From positions 930,001-994,000 of the forward strand of contig OZ038466.1 in assembly GCA_964036295.1 (NCBI GenBank): 64,000 nucleotides of DNA, written 5' to 3'. Under the pieces are notes generated by a model that saw nothing but the letters and a program-made list of their open reading frames with translations, was not told the DNA's origin and did not search any database. Below are positions 1-10,300 of this stretch, in pieces (the stretch's first letter is position 1; each line of letters starts with the position of its first letter). Origin of the DNA: Plumapathes pennacea. Lineage: Eukaryota > Cnidaria > Anthozoa > Antipatharia > Myriopathidae. The translations under genes and the position numbers were made by a program.

Positions 1-82
1 TAAAGACTAACGGAAAACTATTCTACTCCTTATAAGGCAGTTCGTTCCTTATAAAGGATGCGTGCGTCGGACAAATTTAACA

Positions 83-1144
83 GATTTGAACTAAACTTTG
101 AACGAATGTCGAATTAAATGGATCATTGATTCGCTCTGCGTTAAAGAAAATGAATTTGGAAGCAGGAAAACTGAATGAAGCTCTTCATAAACGAAGAGAG
201 TATGACAGGGCAAGGCGCAAGCGTGAAACAATCGAAGAGCAGAAAATCTGTGTTGAGCAAAGACGCAAAGTACAAAGCCTTCGAAAACAAAAGCAGAGAC
301 CAAAAATTGCTGCCACAAAAGGATGATATGACAGAGAGTATCAGAAGCAAAAGCGGGTACAGCAGACAACTGAACTCCGCAAAGACAACTGCGCATGAAA
401 GCGGATCTGGGTCAGTATCATAAGCGGTTCTTTGAGGCTGAGGACAACAAACTCCCGATCGGTACTTATTTAGAAAGGACAAAAGCAAAAAAGTTCGGCA
501 GTCAGTGGAAATCGAACAATCACCGTGACAAATTGCAAGTACATTTTTATTCTATCACGTATCCTCTGACTCGATCATTCAGGAAAATAATAAAATCTGC
601 ATGCTGATCATTTTCTCTCGAAGCATTGTTTTTAATGCGCTTCTGTCGCCACGCTTCTGTCGCCAGTTTGAGCGTATTTGCTCAGCGCAATCCTGAACTT
701 GGAGTCTAGAGTGATTTAGTCAGATTGAGTTACTGTTTTCTTTAACCCTTCAGGTCTTGCTTCGATTCTTGGTAGGCTGTTTTGATGTACAAAACAATTT
801 TGTCTCATAAATATGCCTGCCCTAAACAATGCCACGGTTTAGTGCACTCCGGACTTCAAATAAATCGCACAGGAGGCTTATTTGTATTTTACTGCAAATG
901 AATGGATTCAAAGCTGGAAAACTAAAGATTTGTGTTCATTCTTCCGTACTACGGCCGGCCAAGCAAACAGCATAAATTACTTTGGTGCGACGATGTCCGT
1001 GAGAAGGCGTACGGCGTCACGCAAGGATTGTTTTTCAACGCGATATTTTTTCGCCTTTTGCGTCCTGCACTTGACTTCCAAGATGTATTTGCGTCAAAAC
1101 TTCAGTAAAACATCCATGTCAGGGTGAGGGGGAATCTGCGATTA
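83..1144 (+). repeat. R1 repeat, copy 0 (5' part missing, 3' end cut by the Harbinger relic)
   Basis: This block aligns with R1 copy 2 (7483-8733), from the AGATTTGAAC start of its coding part through the CGTACGGCGTCACGCAA stretch to GGGGGAATCTGCGATTA. The expected end ATCGTATTTCTAG is missing because the Harbinger relic begins there. Short frames at 126-326 encode an Arg/Lys/Glu-rich RRKRETIEEQ-type peptide, a remnant of the R1 ORF. Confidence 0.6.
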
Positions 1145-2183
1145 GAGACTTTAAGCACCACGACGTCGAGACACGACGGCGACGACCGGAAGTCAGATGG
1201 CCACTTTTTGGCCTTATTGCGCATGTCAGTTTGATATTGACGTCGTCGTCCTTTCGTCCACGACTTAAAAGCTTCGGTTTTGGAATCGTCGTCAATAGGT
1301 AAGGCTTTTATCGGTTTCTGTTTGAGTCTCCTATCTAGTTTAGGTCAAAGTGTGGTCTATATCTTTTAGTGAAACATTGCGTGAAGTTTATACGACGATT
1401 CCAAGGCCTTTTCTGTCATAATAAAGTGCTGAATTCTTCTTCGCTAGGGAACATCAAGATGGACGGGCACTGCAGCCCCGGAGAGGAAAAAATGTAAGTG
1501 AATCATGACAAATACAATAAATCTTTCCTGTTGTGCATTTTGGGACCCCTTGCAACTTGCTCTGCCGCCGCCGATGACCTTTTATGCCCTTGTTTGTCAA
1601 AAGCGCGTGTTTACATTTCACATGCCGCAATATAAATGTACAAATGCGCGAACGTACACGCAATACTACGGTGACCGAGTTATTTTAATTTCTATGTGAA
1701 CTGAGTTTTCCTTTTCGCCGGTTTCTCTGTTTATAGGAATAAAAATTTTCATTGGACCGATCAGCATACAGAGTCCTTCAATTCCATCACAAACGGATCG
1801 TTGTTGACATTGGAAGGTCTCCGGTATTTGTAAGAGACGTGCGTAGGAGAGGAATGTGGTGCATGTGGACACGAAACTCAGCAAAGCATTCGGAGTCTTC
1901 CACTTGGTCAAGGTCAAATGCAGGGTACGACTCGTGTGGAAAGTCGAGATTCATGCATGGACTGGTGTACGTAGCACCAGAGAAACAAATCTTGGATCTC
2001 TCTAAAATACATTTCTTGAACTGGATACTTAATAAAAACAATAAACTTTTCGGAATTCTTCTCGTCGTCGTCGTGCGAGTCGCGCCGCTTGCTTAAGCTC
2101 TTTTTTTTTCGCGCCAAGAACGAAGTCCTCGTCCCAGGCCTCTTTCAGGTTATGACGTCAGAACACGTCGTCGTGGTGCTTCT
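1145..2183. mobile_element. PIF/Harbinger relic (about 1 kb)
   Basis: The left end GAGACTTTAAGCACCACGAC and the right end CGTCGTGGTGCTT are inverted and match the terminal repeats of the larger Harbinger at 19200-22656 (GAGACCTTAAGCACCAGACG). It holds only part of a transposase on the - strand. The right end looks truncated, running directly into TCTAG, which could be the last bases of the R1 copy it interrupted (speculative). Confidence 0.65.
1666..2041 (-). pseudogene. Harbinger transposase fragment
   Basis: Two - strand frames carry pieces of one protein. One has AFDLDQVEDSECFAEFRV and HHIPLL. The other, after a frameshift near 1830-1840, has LLQIPETFQCQQRS and CDGIEGLCML. The second block matches LGLPETFRCPQRT and GGIEGLCMLL in the transposase at 19540-19640. 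No catalytic residues are retained, so it is dead. Confidence 0.7.
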
Positions 2184-2440
2184 AGTACCTTTGTTATTAC
2201 GAAAGAACATGACCGTTGGCGATTATAAAGAAATATACTAGAAATACGATAATCGCATATATCCCCTCACTCTGCCATTGATGGGACTTTTACTTTGGTA
2301 ACTCCCAACAAGAGTAGCCTTTGTTTTACCGAAATGTTGACTCAATCTTTTCTTCGAACTCAAGTGCTACACGCAAAGGAAGGAGAAAAAGAATGGTGTG
2401 TTATACTTTTTGCGTTGAAAAAAGAATCGATTGCGTGACG

Positions 2441-2618
2441 AAGTACGTATTTCCCACGGTCGGCACGTCAAATTAATTCATACAGTCTGCCAAGCACGTT
2501 CTTCGAAATTTTTAAATTTCGAGAACGTGCTTGGCAGACTGTATGAATTAATTTGACGTGCCGACCGTGAGAAATACGTACTTCAAACTTTGAGTATTAA
2601 AATACTCAAAGTTTGAAG
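2441..2618. repeat. Double foldback inside R1 copy 1
   Basis: Arms 2441-2512 and 2514-2583 are inverted with about one mismatch and one indel over 70 bases. Next to them is a perfect 38-base palindrome at 2581-2618. Copies 2 and 3 of R1 carry this sequence in single orientation, so copy 1 arose by inverted duplication. Confidence 0.75.
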
Positions 2619-3058
2619 TTGGTCGGCCGTCGTAGTACGGGAAAAAAGGAACACTGATTTTCCAATTTTGAATTCATAGGCAGTACAATTAAATAGGCTT
2701 CCTGTGCGATTTGTTTCCTGTGTGATTTCTCGAATTGTTTTGTATGTGAACCCACTCAAAACAGCAAGATTTCTCCCAGAATCAAAGCAAAACTTGAACA
2801 GTTTACTTCAAATTATACACGGGCTTCAGACCCAGTAATACTTCTAAAGGGCTTGTGAACGATCCTCGCTGCAATCACCGCGTGCCAGATTACAGAAAAA
2901 TAAGACATCTGACTAAATCATTCAAGACTCCAAGTTCCGATTGCTCTGAGCGAATACGGTAGCCGAAACTAGCGACAGAAGCGTAGTAAAACAATACTTC
3001 GAGGGAAAATGATCAGCATACAGATTTTAATACATTCTTGAAGTGATCGAGTTACAAG

Positions 3059-3511
3059 CTATACGGGATAGAATATATTTGTCACGGTGATTGTTCGATT
3101 TCCACTGACTAACCTTTGTTGCTTGTCCTTTCTAAACAAGTATCTGAGTTTAACACAAAACGGCGTCTGAAGCTCCCGATTTGCTTTCAAGCGCTGTTCC
3201 CTTTGCGGAGTTGTCTGTGTTACCCGCTTCTGTTCATGTCGCTTTTGGTCGGCATTCATGCGCTGTTGTCTTTGCGGAGTCTTCTCTTCGGCCCGCTTTT
3301 TCTCCTGAAGTTTCCGATTTGCGTTCAAGCGCTGTTCTCTTTGCGGAGTTGTCTGCGTTACCCGCTTCTGTTCATGTCGCTTTCGATCGGCATTCATGCG
3401 CTGTTGTTCGCTCGTTTCACGATTTCGCCTTGCTCGTGCCTGTTCCTTTCTCATTTGAATACGAGCTTCGCGAGACTGTTGTGTTTCAAGTTTTTCAGTT
3501 AAGTTTTCCAT
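3059..3511 (-). CDS. R1-encoded Arg/Lys/Glu/Gln-rich repeat protein
   Basis: This is an open 150-codon frame. After the start MENLTEKLETQQS it consists of roughly 23-residue repeats with a T-P-Q-R-x-Q-R-x-N-A core (for example TTPQREQRLNANRK and KTPQRQQRMNADQK). It then ends in a hydrophobic/basic segment with RYLFRKDKQQR. The protein should be strongly charged and helical. Similar RxxETxxQR repeats are known from N-terminal regions of animal Helitron-type replicase proteins, so this could be a stranded piece of such a protein. No enzyme domain is visible. Related but broken frames occur in R1 copies at 126-326 and 7727-7960. I do not assign a function. Confidence 0.45.
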   Translation of the reverse strand: MENLTEKLETQQSREARIQMRKEQARARRNRETSEQQRMNADRKRHEQKRVTQTTPQREQRLNANRKLQEKKRAEEKTPQRQQRMNADQKRHEQKRVTQTTPQREQRLKANRELQTPFCVKLRYLFRKDKQQRLVSGNRTITVTNIFYPV

Positions 3512-3829
3512 TTTCGTGAACGCAGCTACGATATATTGTTGCTTCGTTCAAATCTAAATGCTTCGTTCAAATCTAATTTCTCTAAGTTATTCCGAGTAAA
3601 ACAACAGGGCACACGTGATCGATCCGGCCTTTGTTATTGGTTAGCGGGGTAACCGCGCCTAAAGTCGTACGCCAGACAGACAGACTGACTGACAGACAAC
3701 GTTAAATTTCGAGATGGCGACAGGCTTGGAGTCCCCAAGTAGGCGCTATAACACAAGTAGACGGTATAATATTACTGCATTAGTGTCGTGAGTATTTCCC
3801 TCACTTCGTTCGGGGATTAAAGAAATATA

Positions 3830-4499
3830 TGGGGATTTTGGTCATTCGCCGAACGGCGGTCTTCGACAACTATTAAACCTAAAAACTGGCTAAATATGTT
3901 TAGGTGCGCGTTATCTTACCTCACTCCGAACATCAGCTCACTGCGCTCGCTGGAACCGAAAAATGTCGGGGCGAAGAAGATAAGAGAAAAGAAGGAAAGG
4001 CAGGACTTTGACGCGACCGAGGGTCACTCGGCGACGAAAATCTCAATCGACGAACCAGTCGCGACGAAACTCAGGCACGAGTCATCCGCATAAATATTCT
4101 TTCCATTCATCTGATACAATTGACGGTCTGTCCAGAGAATGTCGAGAAATTTGCCGAAATGATGTCTTTTCGACAGCGAAATGATGCTCGACCCCACCAA
4201 TGCGGACACGATCCCCAGCAGACTCGGCGAAACCTTTCATCAGCCCCCCAACCCAGGGCAATATTTAGCACTACCGAAAACTTCCCGGCCCTATCCCTGC
4301 AGTTAATTTTGTTGCTATCAGATGACCGGAGACCACCCAGACAAACGGCAGACAGAGTTATTTGCAATCCCTAAGCGGTATCCTCTTCTTTTCTCCCCCC
4401 CTCCTTCCCCTCCCCCTCCGCCGCTTTTTGCCAGCCGTTCTTTTTACCGCCGCCCCACGATCTGCCCCTGGGTCTCCGAGGATGCCGCATCTCAAGCTG
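3830..4499. other. Intronic or intergenic stretch without a supported gene
   Basis: Short frames exist on both strands but show no recognisable motif, splice structure or repeat match elsewhere in the window. There is a C/T-rich run at 4395-4430. Confidence 0.4.
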
Positions 4500-4645
4500 T
4501 TCGCGATCACCTTGCGTCATCGCATATCACGTGACAATGTGTATGACAATTTGTAACCCAGAAGAAAATAATAATAATATGAAGAAGACACGGCTTGTGA
4601 TTTTTAAGCTCGTCGGGCCACGCCCACGAGCAATAAAGTCGTCGT
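4500..4645 (+). repeat. End fragment of the F/H repeat family
   Basis: It contains the module ATCACGTGA ... TAACCCAGAA, an AT-rich spacer and the terminal hairpin AAGCTCGTCGGGCCACG...CGAGCAATAAA. The same module ends the copies at 28077-28250, 33272-33388, 38940-39068 and 58235-58368. Confidence 0.65.
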
Positions 4646-4846
4646 GACCATATTAATATGTAGAAGGTAGCGTCAAGTCGAAGAGCCTTTACTTTGGTCC
4701 CGTCCACACGGGTGCGTTTCCAAAAGTTTTCCCTTTTCATTTTACTGAAAATGGAACAAAAGTATTGCGTCCACACTACCCTGGTGGGGTGAAAAGTCTG
4801 AGTTGTTCGACTAACGCCCGACCCTAAAGGTACCACGTTAGAGCTG

Positions 4847-5060
4847 CGGTGGCCTCCGGTTAGCACGGTCGCCCTTTACGCCGAAGGCGCGGGTTCAGTC
4901 CCTACTGAAGACAGTGAAATTTGATGTGTAAAAACATGGCTCTCTACTCGTGGCTCGGGTGACAAAGTAAATGGCGGTCAGATAAAAGAAACACAGGGAC
5001 GTAAAAGAACCACTGAGGACGCAACCAAATCTCTGGCAGTGACCGCCTCAGTGCTAATAA
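4847..5060 (+). mobile_element. tRNA-derived SINE
   Basis: The head (4847-4920) has tRNA-like A-box (TGGCCTCCGGTTAGC) and B-box (GCGGGTTCAGTCCC) sequences. The body GTGGCTCGG...AAATGGCGGTC...GACGTAAAAGAACCACTGA...AATCTCTGGCAGTGACC is shared with the SINE at 32940-33268, whose tRNA-like head is different. Confidence 0.7.
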
Positions 5061-5361
5061 CTCAGTCATTTTCGTGTCGTACCGTATTTGGCCCAGTCGT
5101 TAAACTAAAAAAAATAAACGTTGCATAACAATGTCAGCGTTTGAGCTACGCGTATCCGTGTGTACGGGACCTTAATCACAATTCTTTGCCTTGCGTAAAA
5201 ATATGTGGTGACCATAATTCATAGCGTAGCTGGCGATCTCAGTATATACGGCAGAACAGTACTGTACGTACCGGACGTCATTTTGTGTTATGCCAGAGGA
5301 GACTGAATTGAGGAAGAGAGACAAATTTGCGAAGGGAAGGGGGTTGGGTACGATTTAAATA
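5061..5361. other. Short stretch with no supported feature
   Basis: I see no coding frame with recognisable motifs, and no repeat match here. Confidence 0.35.
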
Positions 5362-5969
5362 CAGTGGAACCTTTCGTAAGCGACCACCCTTCGTTTGTCT
5401 TTAAGTGGTTGCTTAAGGGAGGTGGTCACTTACGGGAATTTCTCGTCAAGGAAGGCCTAAGTAAAATCCAGCTTTGAGCCACAACCATGCAGTGTCAAAT
5501 AATGCACTTTTAAAGTAAAAAAAACTTGTGATTTAAAAAATCAACCTTGTGCTTTGTTGCATGTTACATTACATATGTTAGTGTTTTTCCGGTCCGATTT
5601 CTGCAAGGAAGTATACTTTGCTCGGAAGTTTGCTCTTTTGGAGCATAGAGTGATACACTGGGTGCCAGAGGTTTCTCGCCCTCGGAAGCTCCGAGCTGCG
5701 CGGCTGCGTAGGGCTGGGGGCGAACCATGGTTTCGCCTGCAGCCCTACGCGGCCGCGCAGCTCGGAGCTTCCTAGAGCGAGAAACCTCTGGCACTCAGGG
5801 TAATAGAGTGGTCGCTTACTGGAGGATAAAAAGAAAACAATAGAAAAACTCAAACGGTGAGCCTCAATGGTGGTCGCGGTCGCTTATGAAAGGTGATCAC
5901 TTACGACAGGTTTCACAAATAGAAATTTAACTGAGAGACCAGAGGTGGTTGCTCAGGGAGGTTCCACTG
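5362..5969. mobile_element. pogo/Tigger-like MITE, 608 bp
   Basis: The ends CAGTGGAACCTTTC and GGGAGGTTCCACTG are inverted and the element is flanked by TA on both sides (5360-5361 and 5970-5971). CAGTxGAACC-type ends with a TA duplication are typical of pogo/Tigger elements. There is no transposase frame. A 145-base foldback sits in its middle. Confidence 0.75.
5656..5800. repeat. Long GC-rich foldback inside the MITE
   Basis: Arms of about 70 bases are inverted around the central CCATGG at 5725-5730. They share GCCAGAGGTTTCTCG, GAAGCTCCGAGCTGCGCGG and CGTAGGGCT. This is probably a separate insertion or an inverted duplication within the host MITE. Confidence 0.8.
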
Positions 5970-7021
5970 TATACGATTACATTCTTCTCCGTCTTGAGAA
6001 CAATACTTACTTTGGTGTAGGTCGGTCATTTGCTCAAATTATTAATATTTTGGCGATGTTTGCTGACAACTAGTTGAAAAGCACTGATCGAATTGATAAA
6101 GCTATGGGAATAAACATTAAGTAATCGCCCAATTCTAAATTACCGAATACATCTCCACAGACCTGACGGCACGGGCGAAGGAGTTGACATGCAATTCTCA
6201 ACGAGAGAAAAATTTAATAAAACTCATTAAGGTCTCTAAAGGCCGATTTACATGGTGTGATTTTTGCATACGATTCGAGAACAACTGGACCAACTACGAT
6301 ATGATTATCCCCGAGCTCTGCGAGGGTAATAGTTTTTTTGAGACGCTAATGTGGTTGCTATCTTGCAATTTAACGTTCGTCAGTCTGTCAACGACCTCTG
6401 TCATGTAAAGATTGATAGAAGGTCCGTTACCAATGACAACAATTGCAATTTAAGCAACAAAACCAAGTTCTCTCGCGCGTAATTTGAATAATTGGCAAAA
6501 TTTTCATAATTTCCAGAGAAAGTAAAACAAGTGACTCGTCTTGCAGTTTCCAAACGCAACACGCGCTTGGGTCGGATGTATTCGGATACTTCTTTAGAAA
6601 GGATAAGCAAAGTTCAGTCGGTGGTTAAAACAAACAATCACCGTGACGTACACCGTTTCTGATAAAGTGATTGTGATGAGTGTTGATTTTGAGTAATTTG
6701 AATAATTACGGTCGTTTGTAGATTGTGTACTACTGACTCAGGGTATACTTCAAGAAAATATTAAAAACCTACTGACTGCGGTTGATTTATTTTTTTTATT
6801 TTTTTGTGTGAAGAATACGCGATATCCTTCGGAGAACATTATACAAATCAGGCAGTTACCTGAGATAATGCCCACAGGAAACATAAATTATTTTAGTTTA
6901 TCAGAAAAATACACTCGAGGGAAAATCGCTGCATCAGGGCGAGGGGATATCTGTGATTATCGTTTTTTTGATACTATGTGCTTGGATGTACCTCATACCC
7001 TTGTTCTTTCTTTATTTCTAG
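5970..7021. other. Intronic sequence before the first receptor exon; small R1 fragment
   Basis: Mostly unremarkable AT-rich DNA. At 6584-6655 the order CGGATACTTCTTTAGAAAGG ... AACAATCACCGTGAC matches an internal part of R1 (copy 0 at 461-531), so it is a short R1 remnant. It ends with the pyrimidine tract of the splice acceptor at 7020. Confidence 0.45.
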
Positions 7022-7303
7022 AGCCAGCCCATTTCACGGGATCTCCACTTTTAAATCAGAGCCTCACTGAAGGGCAGGACCTTATTTTGAAATGTGAAGC
7101 AGGTGGTAAACCTCAGCCAAACATCACCTGGGTGGACGTTTCCAAGGGTCAAGTTGTTCAAAAAGGAAAAGGAAGTTCCACACTCCAGATTAACAAGATC
7201 GCCCGTCCTTCTAGTTCAGCAATGAGTTACGTTTATGAGTGTCAAGCGGTGAATATTCATGGGAGAGCTGCAATAAAGAAGAAGATCTGGATTACTGTTC
7301 AGT
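7022..7303 (+). CDS. Receptor exon: Ig domain 1
   Basis: The acceptor is a pyrimidine-rich tract ending TTTCTAG, and the donor is GTAAGT at 7304. The exon is phase 1 at both ends. The translation is an I-set-like Ig domain. The first cysteine lies in LILKC, the core tryptophan in NITWV and the second cysteine in YVYEC. It aligns along its length with the partly visible first Ig exon of the opposite-strand gene (63712-64000), sharing [10 protein letters not shown]. The next coding exon is 26.5 kb downstream, an intron packed with mobile DNA. Confidence 0.88.
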
Positions 7304-10300
7304 GTAAGTACAAAAAGCCCAACTTTCATCTTGACTGTGTTATTCTAGCCTGCAAAAATAGACGGATTTTCGGCCTGTTGCTTTGCGAGGCCGAAAAATA
7401 CCACGGTATTTTTCGGCCTCGCAAAGCAACAGGCGGAAAATCCGTCTGTTTTCGCAGGCTAGTGTTATTCTGGTGTTATTCTAGTCCCCGAGCGTAAGCG
7501 AGGGTAATAATAACGATGCTAATGCAGTTGTATCGCCTTATATGGAGAGTCCAAGCGGGTCGCCATCTCAAAATTTTAAATGTTCGTCTGTCAGTCAGTC
7601 TGTCAGTCTGGCGTACGACCAGGCCCAGAATGCAGTGAGAGCACCTCACAAAGGATCGGTCACGTGTGACCGACAGAAAGAAAAGCGATTTGAACGAAGC
7701 AACAACATTGTACTGCATTCACGAAAATGAATTTGAAAACTGGAAAATTGGAAACACAACAGTCTCGCAAATCTCGTCTTCAAAAGAGAAGGGAAGACAG
7801 GCAATCGTGGGAACGATCGAACAGTCAATTCCGACTCAAGAAAAGACGACATTCATGTGGGCGACAGCGTCGTGAACAGAATCGAGCCGATGAAACGACT
7901 CCGCAAAGAGAACAGCGCATGAATGCCGATCAAGAGCGACATGAACAGAACACCACTTGAAAGGGAATTGTTAACTTCAGGGAAAAAAAGCGGGCGAAAT
8001 TGCAAGTACGCCGTCTATATTCTGTCTTGTATCTTGTAACCCGATCACTTCAAGAAAATATTAAAGTCTGCATGCTGATCATTTTCTCTCGAAGTATTGT
8101 TTTACTACCGGCTTCTGTCGCAAACTGTAACTGTCTATTCGAGAAGTGCTGCAATCTGACACACGGTTATTACAACAAGAATCATTCACAAGCCCTTTGA
8201 AGTATGATTAGATTTGAAGCCCGTGTATAATTTAAAGTAAACCGTTTAAATTTTTATTTGATTCTGGAGAAATCACGCTGTTTTGAGCGGGTTCACAAAG
8301 AAAACAACTCGATTTCATTAAATATGCATGCCTCAGAGTCCAGTGCATGCATTCCGGAGTTAATAATAAAAAAGAAAGAAAGAAAAAAAGATTTTGCACA
8401 GAAAGTCTATTTAATTTTACTGCCTATGAATTCAAAACTGGAAAATCAGTGTTCCTTTTTTCCCGTAGTAACGGCGGCCGACCAACTTCACAATTCAAGT
8501 ACTAATTTGGTATGTCGACCGTGAGAAATACGTACGGCGTCACGCAATCGATTCTTCTTTCAACGCGAAAGTATAACACACACCATATTTTTCTCCCTTC
8601 TTTGCGTGCAGCACTTGACTTCGAAGAAATGATTTCGTCAAAACTTCAGTAAAACAAAGGCTGCTCTTGTTAACCAGTACCAAAGTGATAGTCGCTAGAG
8701 CGAGGGGGGTATCTGCGATTATCGTATTTCTAGTGTTATTCTGGTAATATTTATTATATTATGGCTGGGTTTGTTTTCCGGTCCGAACGCGCGTATTCCA
8801 ACCGTTATTCGTATTCCAATTGGCCGATTTACTGCCGTACTTTCCTGTATGAACCGATATTAGATTAATTCATGCCAAACTAGACAAGTGTATATACTTG
8901 GCTGAAACAGTTTATTGAGAATCTGTAAACGTCTCAGACACAAAACCACTTCAAGGAAACAGTTTCGAGAAGGAGAATCCGCGTTGCAGAATAACATTTT
9001 GCCGTGGGTTTGTGTGCATCGTGGTTTGTCGTTAGTCTGCCGGTTTGTCTGCAGGTGCGGATCCAGCATTTTTAGTGGGTAGTTTCCGAAATTGAGCGCC
9101 GAAGGCGCCAGTATGTTAGGGGGGTCCGGGGGCATGCTCCCCCGGGGAAATTTTAAAACCTAGGAGGCCAGAAACGCCATTTCCTGCAATTTTTGACGAA
9201 GGGGCGAGAAACAAAATTGAATGAAGGTGATTTCGTAAATGCTGCGGTCAGGTATCCCGCATGTTTGATCTTCCGAGACCACATGCTGGATAACCGAGCG
9301 CAATCTGTTTGCTAAACTCTTTGTGGCTATCTAGTCCACATTCAGCAAAGAGATTGGCCGCCAATTTTTCAGCAATTCCGAATTGTCCTTCTTAAACAAA
9401 AGTCGGAGAACCGCTCGGCGCTGTGTTACAGAGAGCTCGCCTTTGTCATAGCTATAATTCAGCGTGTTGACAAGGTCAGGCCCTAGGTGACCCCAGAATC
9501 TTAAATAAAACTCAGCAGGCAAACCATCCGGACCGAGAGATTTGCAAGACTCCATTGAGCTGAGAACGTCATAACAGTCAGAAAATCATAGTCTTGAACA
9601 GCGGCGATAGGATCTTGCGATTCTTGTAAATTTGTTAGTGCTGCATCAAGTTGTCGAGCTGCTGACGGACTGGGACAGCCCGGCGTTTCATAACTTTCAC
9701 GAAGTTATCCATGGCAAGGACTGCGTAATTGCGGTTCTCGTATTAATGACAGTGTTTCTTGAATCGGCCAGTGGCGCTTGTCCAAAACGTTAGCGGCGAT
9801 TTCACCAACTTGCCCACATTGTTCGCATTTGGGCCAAATGGAACACAATGTAAACAAAATGCGCCATCCAGGTACTTAGAATAAGCCAGCCAAGGATACT
9901 GTTGCAGCCAGACTAGTTGGAACTTACGAGATTTTCCGCCACTCTCGATCGACGAAGGGAATTGAAAGAGGGGATCACCGCGTGGGCTCCAAACGCTCTC
10001 GATGTACTCTAACTTCTGGGGATCGGAAAAAGAACTAACACCGCTAAATACCACACCAGTATCAAAACGAGAACAATCCTCCTTTCGAAAAATAGGTTCT
10101 CTACGCGGCCTGTTGTCTTGATTCAATGCCATGTTCGATAAACCGCATTGTATAATACTGTTCACGAGTTCAAAATCACTCAAACGGAACAGAGGACCTC
10201 ACTGGGGTAGCCTGCCCCTTTTGTACTTTGTCAGGTAGTTTCTGAGGTAGTTTCCGGCCAAGGAGAGGCAAGCTTGGGGTGTTTCCGGCCAATGAGAGGC

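Larger units (their letters stand above)
2238..3817 (-). repeat. R1 repeat, copy 1, complete, with 12-bp target duplication
   Basis: Read on the - strand it runs from ATCCCCGAACGAAGTGAGGG to GCGATTATCGTATTTCTAG. A perfect 12-bp direct repeat, TAAAGAAATATA, lies immediately outside both ends (2226-2237 and 3818-3829), fixing the boundaries. It contains a 150-codon ORF and a foldback at 2441-2618 that the other copies lack. Confidence 0.8.

Noticed and set aside
4107..4374. Opposed frames of about 85 codons on both strands
   Set aside because: There is no motif, repeat match or splice context; probably chance frames in less AT-rich DNA.
5554..5853. Overlapping proteins on both strands with similar sequence (RKLRAARLRRAGG and RKLRAARPRRAAG)
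   Set aside because: They are the two arms of a palindrome read in opposite directions, not genes.
2238..8733. R1 as a straightforward Helitron
   Set aside because: The CTAG end and RxxETxxQR protein fit, but the 9- and 12-bp flanking duplications do not, and no Rep/helicase is present; left unclassified.
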